The notes under the pieces are model-generated. The model did no database searches and was not told the origin of the DNA. It saw only the letters and a program-made list of their open reading frames with translations. This document shows, one piece after another, positions 13,969 to 14,339 of a stretch of DNA of 14,339 nucleotides. Position 1 is the first letter of the stretch; each line of letters opens with the position of its first letter. Where the stretch lies: NCBI GenBank assembly GCA_023412635.1, contig JAEYNI010000277.1:1-14339 (forward strand), in the 5' to 3' direction. The position numbers were made by a program, and so were the translations under genes. This DNA is from Bacillota bacterium. GTDB taxonomy: Bacteria; Bacillota; Clostridia; Acetivibrionales; DSM-1351.

Positions 13969-14339
13969 CTAATCCTTAAGGTCTCTTTCCACCATCAGTT
14001 TGACCAATTCCTCAAAGGATACCCTTGGGGTCCAGTCGAGCCGGTTTTTGGCCTTTGTCGGATCTCCAAGCAGAAGATCTACCTCCGTTGGCCGGAAAAG
14101 CTGGCTGCTTACATTAATCAATTCTTGACCTGTTCCCTTGTCAATAGCTTTCTCAGTGATACCCTGCCCCTCCCATTTCAGGTTGATCCCCACATGCTTG
14201 AAAGCCAGTTCGCAGAATTCCCTTACTGTATGCGTCTCACCTGTAGCTATTACAAAATCCTCGGGTTCAGGCTGCTGCAATATAAGCCACATTGCTTCAA
14301 CATAATCTCCGGCGTAACCCCAATCTCTTTTGGCATCAA
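13969..14339 (-). CDS. gmd: GDP-mannose 4,6-dehydratase, 3' part (5' end beyond window)
   Basis: Gmd removes water from GDP-D-mannose to give GDP-4-keto-6-deoxy-D-mannose, the substrate of the downstream Fcl. Only the C-terminal 122 codons are here, and the frame is open to the window edge. It begins DAKRDWGYAGDYVEAMW, the hallmark DAKRDWG-DYVxAMW segment of the family, and continues with FVIATGETHTVREF, LFRPTEVDLLLGDPTKAK and LDWTPRVSFEELVKLMV, all standard Gmd. The catalytic Thr/Glu/Tyr/Lys region is off-window. The stop is TAG at 13969-13971. Order and spacing with fcl match the usual gmd-fcl pair of surface polysaccharide clusters. Confidence 0.96.
   Translation of the reverse strand, partial: DAKRDWGYAGDYVEAMWLILQQPEPEDFVIATGETHTVREFCELAFKHVGINLKWEGQGITEKAIDKGTGQELINVSSQLFRPTEVDLLLGDPTKAKNRLDWTPRVSFEELVKLMVERDLKD

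Overview
The window is AT-rich DNA with strong GGAGG-type ribosome binding sites, tightly packed genes, T-tailed hairpin terminators, a DivIVA-type coiled-coil protein and monoderm-style signal peptides. This points to a Gram-positive, probably anaerobic Firmicute of class Clostridia. A Ruminiclostridium/Clostridium-like genome is my best guess from gene flavour, but it is inference. No rRNA, tRNA, CRISPR array, transposase or phage gene was seen. No gene-free stretch exceeds 300 bases; the longest (2460-2716) holds a terminator, a candidate promoter and two inverted repeats.

Layout. (1) 1-2079: the 3' three-quarters of a UvrA-family ABC protein, cut by the window edge. (2) 2223-2459: a two-helix small membrane protein, followed by a good intrinsic terminator. 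(3) 2717-7263: a co-directional block with two carbohydrate ABC-importer permeases (MalF-like, MalG-like), then an HlyD/MacA-like adaptor and a MacB/FtsX-like permease. No solute-binding protein or ATPase is present. (4) 7338-10507: three tandem paralogous glycosyltransferases. They carry the HxRxxD-type motif of the GT23 (NodZ/FUT8) fucosyltransferase superfamily, and each overlaps the next by exactly 11 nt. (5) 10611-11267, opposite strand: a secreted Lys-rich protein with four Thr/Ser-rich heptads (TTGSAIT type) and a helical C-terminus. (6) 11424-12874: an APH-family phosphotransferase and a DivIVA-like protein, then a terminator. (7) 13000-14339, opposite strand: GDP-L-fucose synthase preceded by the 3' end of GDP-mannose 4,6-dehydratase, the two-enzyme route from GDP-mannose to GDP-L-fucose.

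How it may fit together. Two genes make GDP-fucose and, within about 2.5 kb, three genes look like GDP-fucose-dependent transferases. The transferases follow a transporter/adaptor block on the same strand with no terminator between them. A secreted Thr/Ser-repeat protein lies convergent with them. The most interesting reading is a surface fucosylation locus: donor synthesis, a set of diverged transferases, possible export machinery and a possible acceptor. Gene identities for gmd, fcl, the permeases and UvrA are firm. The fucosyltransferase call is moderately supported by motif plus context. The link to the secreted protein and the transporters is hypothesis.
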